From Desulfobacterales bacterium (lineage in GTDB: Bacteria > Desulfobacterota > Desulfobacteria > Desulfobacterales > UBA5852), in assembly GCA_016735415.1 (NCBI GenBank), contig JAERRP010000233.1, positions 1-17,204 of the forward strand: a DNA stretch of 17,204 bases, read 5' to 3'. Each line of letters starts with the position of its first letter. Positions within the stretch are counted from its first letter, which is position 1. Shown here piece by piece: positions 15,742 through 17,204 of this stretch. Made by a program: the position numbers and the translations under genes. The notes below the pieces were generated by a model. That model was not told where the DNA came from and did not search any database. It saw only the letters and a program-made list of their open reading frames with translations.

Positions 15742-16779
15742 TCAAAGTGGATAAGGCGAAGAAACCAGGCCGCAATGCTCATCGACACCGATCATGAGGT
15801 TCATATTCTGAACGGCCTGCCCGGCCGCCCCTTTGACCAGATTGTCAATGGCCGCTACCAGGACAAGCCAGTTGTTGGCCGGATCCATACGCATGCCGAT
15901 ATCACAAAAATTGGTCCCCCTGACAAAGCGGGTGTCAGGCATTCGCGTATCCGAACAAAGCCGAACGAAAGGGGCCTGATCATAAAAAAACCGGAGGCAA
16001 TCCCGGATATCATCTTCTGACACCGAGGGCTTGGGGCGGGCGTAGATGGTGGTCAACATGCCGCGTGACATGGGAACCAGATGGGGGACAAAAGTGATGT
16101 GAACCGGCCTGTCGGCCTCCCGGCTTAAAACCTCGTCCATTTCGGGATTATGGCGATGATCGGCCACTTTATAGGGTTTGTAGGATTCATTGACCTCGCA
16201 GAAATGAGTGGTCAGGCTCGGGGAGCGACCGGCGCCACTGACCCCTGATTTGGCATCGGCGATCAGACAATCCGTATCCACCAGACCCGCACGCACCAGC
16301 GGCACAAGCGGCAACAGCACAGTCGTGGGATAGCAGCCGGGATTGCCGACCAGATCGGCGGCCGCAATTTTCTCCCGATAGACCTCGGACAGGCCGTAAA
16401 CAGCTTTTTCAAGCATATCGGGAGCGGTGTGGGGCTGGTAGGTCGATTCATATAGATTCCGGGAAGAAAACCTGAAATCGGCCGAAAGATCTACGATGCG
16501 CAGCCCCCCGGCCATCAAATCGGGGGCGATCGCCATGGGCAGTTTGTGCGGCAGGGCCAAAAAAACAATATCCGCCTGCCGCCTGATGTTTTTGACATCA
16601 AGCGGTTCGCAGACAAGATCGGTCAGCGTTTCCATACCTGGATAAATCGCGGCAAACCGATCACCAGCATATTGACGGGAGGTCAGCATCGCAAGTTCGA
16701 CCTCGGGATGATCGGTTAAAATTCGAACCAGTTCCGCTCCGGCGTAGCCGGTTGCACCAACGACGGCAACCCTTGTCAT
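15742..16779 (-). CDS. argC: N-acetyl-gamma-glutamyl-phosphate reductase
   Basis: ArgC reduces N-acetylglutamyl phosphate to the semialdehyde with NADPH, the third step of arginine (ornithine) synthesis. The 345-residue protein has the Rossmann start MTRVAVVGATGYAGAELVRIL, FLALPHKLPM, VDLSADFRF, the catalytic Cys149 in GNPGCYPTT, DAKSGVSGAGR, HRHNPEMDE and FVPHLVPMSRGMLTTIY, all typical of the family. The start was set at ATG 16779 because it gives the standard N-terminus and is preceded by GAGGGGGG on the minus strand. In-frame codons as far as 16896 would add up to 39 residues rich in Arg and Cys without family resemblance and are rejected. No other arginine gene is present in the window. 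Confidence 0.96.
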   Translation of the reverse strand: MTRVAVVGATGYAGAELVRILTDHPEVELAMLTSRQYAGDRFAAIYPGMETLTDLVCEPLDVKNIRRQADIVFLALPHKLPMAIAPDLMAGGLRIVDLSADFRFSSRNLYESTYQPHTAPDMLEKAVYGLSEVYREKIAAADLVGNPGCYPTTVLLPLVPLVRAGLVDTDCLIADAKSGVSGAGRSPSLTTHFCEVNESYKPYKVADHRHNPEMDEVLSREADRPVHITFVPHLVPMSRGMLTTIYARPKPSVSEDDIRDCLRFFYDQAPFVRLCSDTRMPDTRFVRGTNFCDIGMRMDPANNWLVLVAAIDNLVKGAAGQAVQNMNLMIGVDEHCGLVSSPYPL

Positions 16780-17204
16780 ACGACCCCCCTCTGTATCCAT
16801 TGATAAATTCAACCAACGATGTAAGGCGATTTCGCCCTTGCGCCGGACTGAACAACCGCGGCACCCTTGCCTGTCGGCGTTCATATGGCGCCCCAACAGT
16901 GTAATCTGCCCCTAACAAAGAAACGTCAGCGTTTCAAGACGATGGCCGTTCTCTTACCGTCCACGTAGTCTAATCCCGGCTGGGCCGTCACACAACAGTC
17001 AAAGATGCTTCCACAACTTAGAAAACAGATCAAGCACTATATGTGGTATGGCTATTGACCGCCACCTCAGCCTATAGTATATTTTGCACCTTACGGTTCC
17101 CTAGGCGAGGTCGACCCCCTGAACGGATGCACAACCTGTCAACACGGACGCACACCTGGTCATCCAAACAGGACCGACCATCCAATAACGACGTTAGGAA
17201 GAAT
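16780..17204. other. Non-coding right end, upstream of argC
   Basis: No convincing gene is seen in these 425 bases on either strand, and no clear promoter for argC was found. A palindromic hairpin GAAACG-TCAG-CGTTTC lies at 16920-16935; on the minus strand it is followed by TTTGTT and could be a weak terminator for a gene entering from the right. A plus-strand frame starting with ATG at 17127 stays open to the window edge (26 codons, hydrophilic), but it has no clear ribosome binding site. AGGA at 17196-17199 could be a ribosome binding site for a gene starting just beyond the window. Confidence 0.5.
17055..17083 (+). promoter_or_regulatory. Putative sigma70 promoter reading out of the window
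   Basis: TTGACC (17055-17060, five of six) and TATATT (17078-17083, five of six) are separated by exactly 17 bases, the best-matching promoter in the window. Transcription would start near 17090 and run rightwards, so a gene divergent from argC probably begins past 17204. Confidence 0.6.

Noticed and set aside
16780..16896. N-terminal extension of argC by 39 residues
   Set aside because: The added part is Arg/Cys-rich without family similarity; ATG 16779 gives the standard ArgC N-terminus and has a purine-rich ribosome binding site.
1..17204. CRISPR arrays, insertion sequences, tRNA or rRNA genes
   Set aside because: Reading through the intergenic regions gave no direct repeats at CRISPR spacing, no transposase and no cloverleaf or rRNA-like sequence.

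Overview
This 17.2 kb window looks like chromosomal DNA of a Gram-negative bacterium, most likely a member of the Desulfobacterota (former deltaproteobacteria). That placement is an inference from moderately GC-rich coding sequence, protein similarity recognised by eye, and the order M23 peptidase-secA; no marker gene such as 16S rRNA is present. Almost everything is housekeeping: no mobile element, CRISPR array, tRNA or rRNA was seen. The interest lies in the RNA-based control regions.

Layout. Positions 2-1666 (+) hold the 3' part of a cyclic-nucleotide-binding / CBS / DUF294 nucleotidyltransferase-like signalling protein. From 1711 to 6801 (+) lies a tryptophan operon: a sigma70-like promoter, a 21-residue leader peptide with three consecutive Trp codons (trpL), alternative hairpins with U-tracts, then trpE, trpG, trpD, trpC and trpF. 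trpB and trpA are not here. The operon ends by overlapping, tail to tail, the end of an oppositely oriented operon.

That operon (10218 down to 6770, -) is clpS-clpA-aat. It encodes the three core parts of the bacterial Leu/N-degron pathway: the transferase that adds Leu/Phe to N-termini (Aat), the adaptor that reads them (ClpS) and the unfoldase that feeds ClpP (ClpA).

From 14507 down to 10371 (-) lies a GEMM-type (cyclic-dinucleotide) riboswitch with a strong terminator, then an M23 family envelope peptidase, another strong terminator, and secA. secA may have a coupled mini-ORF and a hairpin over its ribosome binding site. Upstream of these on the same strand are folD (15464-14556, with its own promoter) and argC (16779-15742). 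The last 425 bases are non-coding as far as can be seen and carry a good rightward promoter that would serve a gene beyond the window.

The two strongest observations beyond ordinary gene annotation are the trp leader-peptide attenuator with four interchangeable CCGTGG/CCACGG segments, and the cyclic-dinucleotide riboswitch. In the riboswitch, the 3' edge of the aptamer (CCGAAGG) is exactly complementary to the 5' arm of the terminator (CCTTCGG), which gives a readable switching mechanism in front of a cell-wall peptidase gene.
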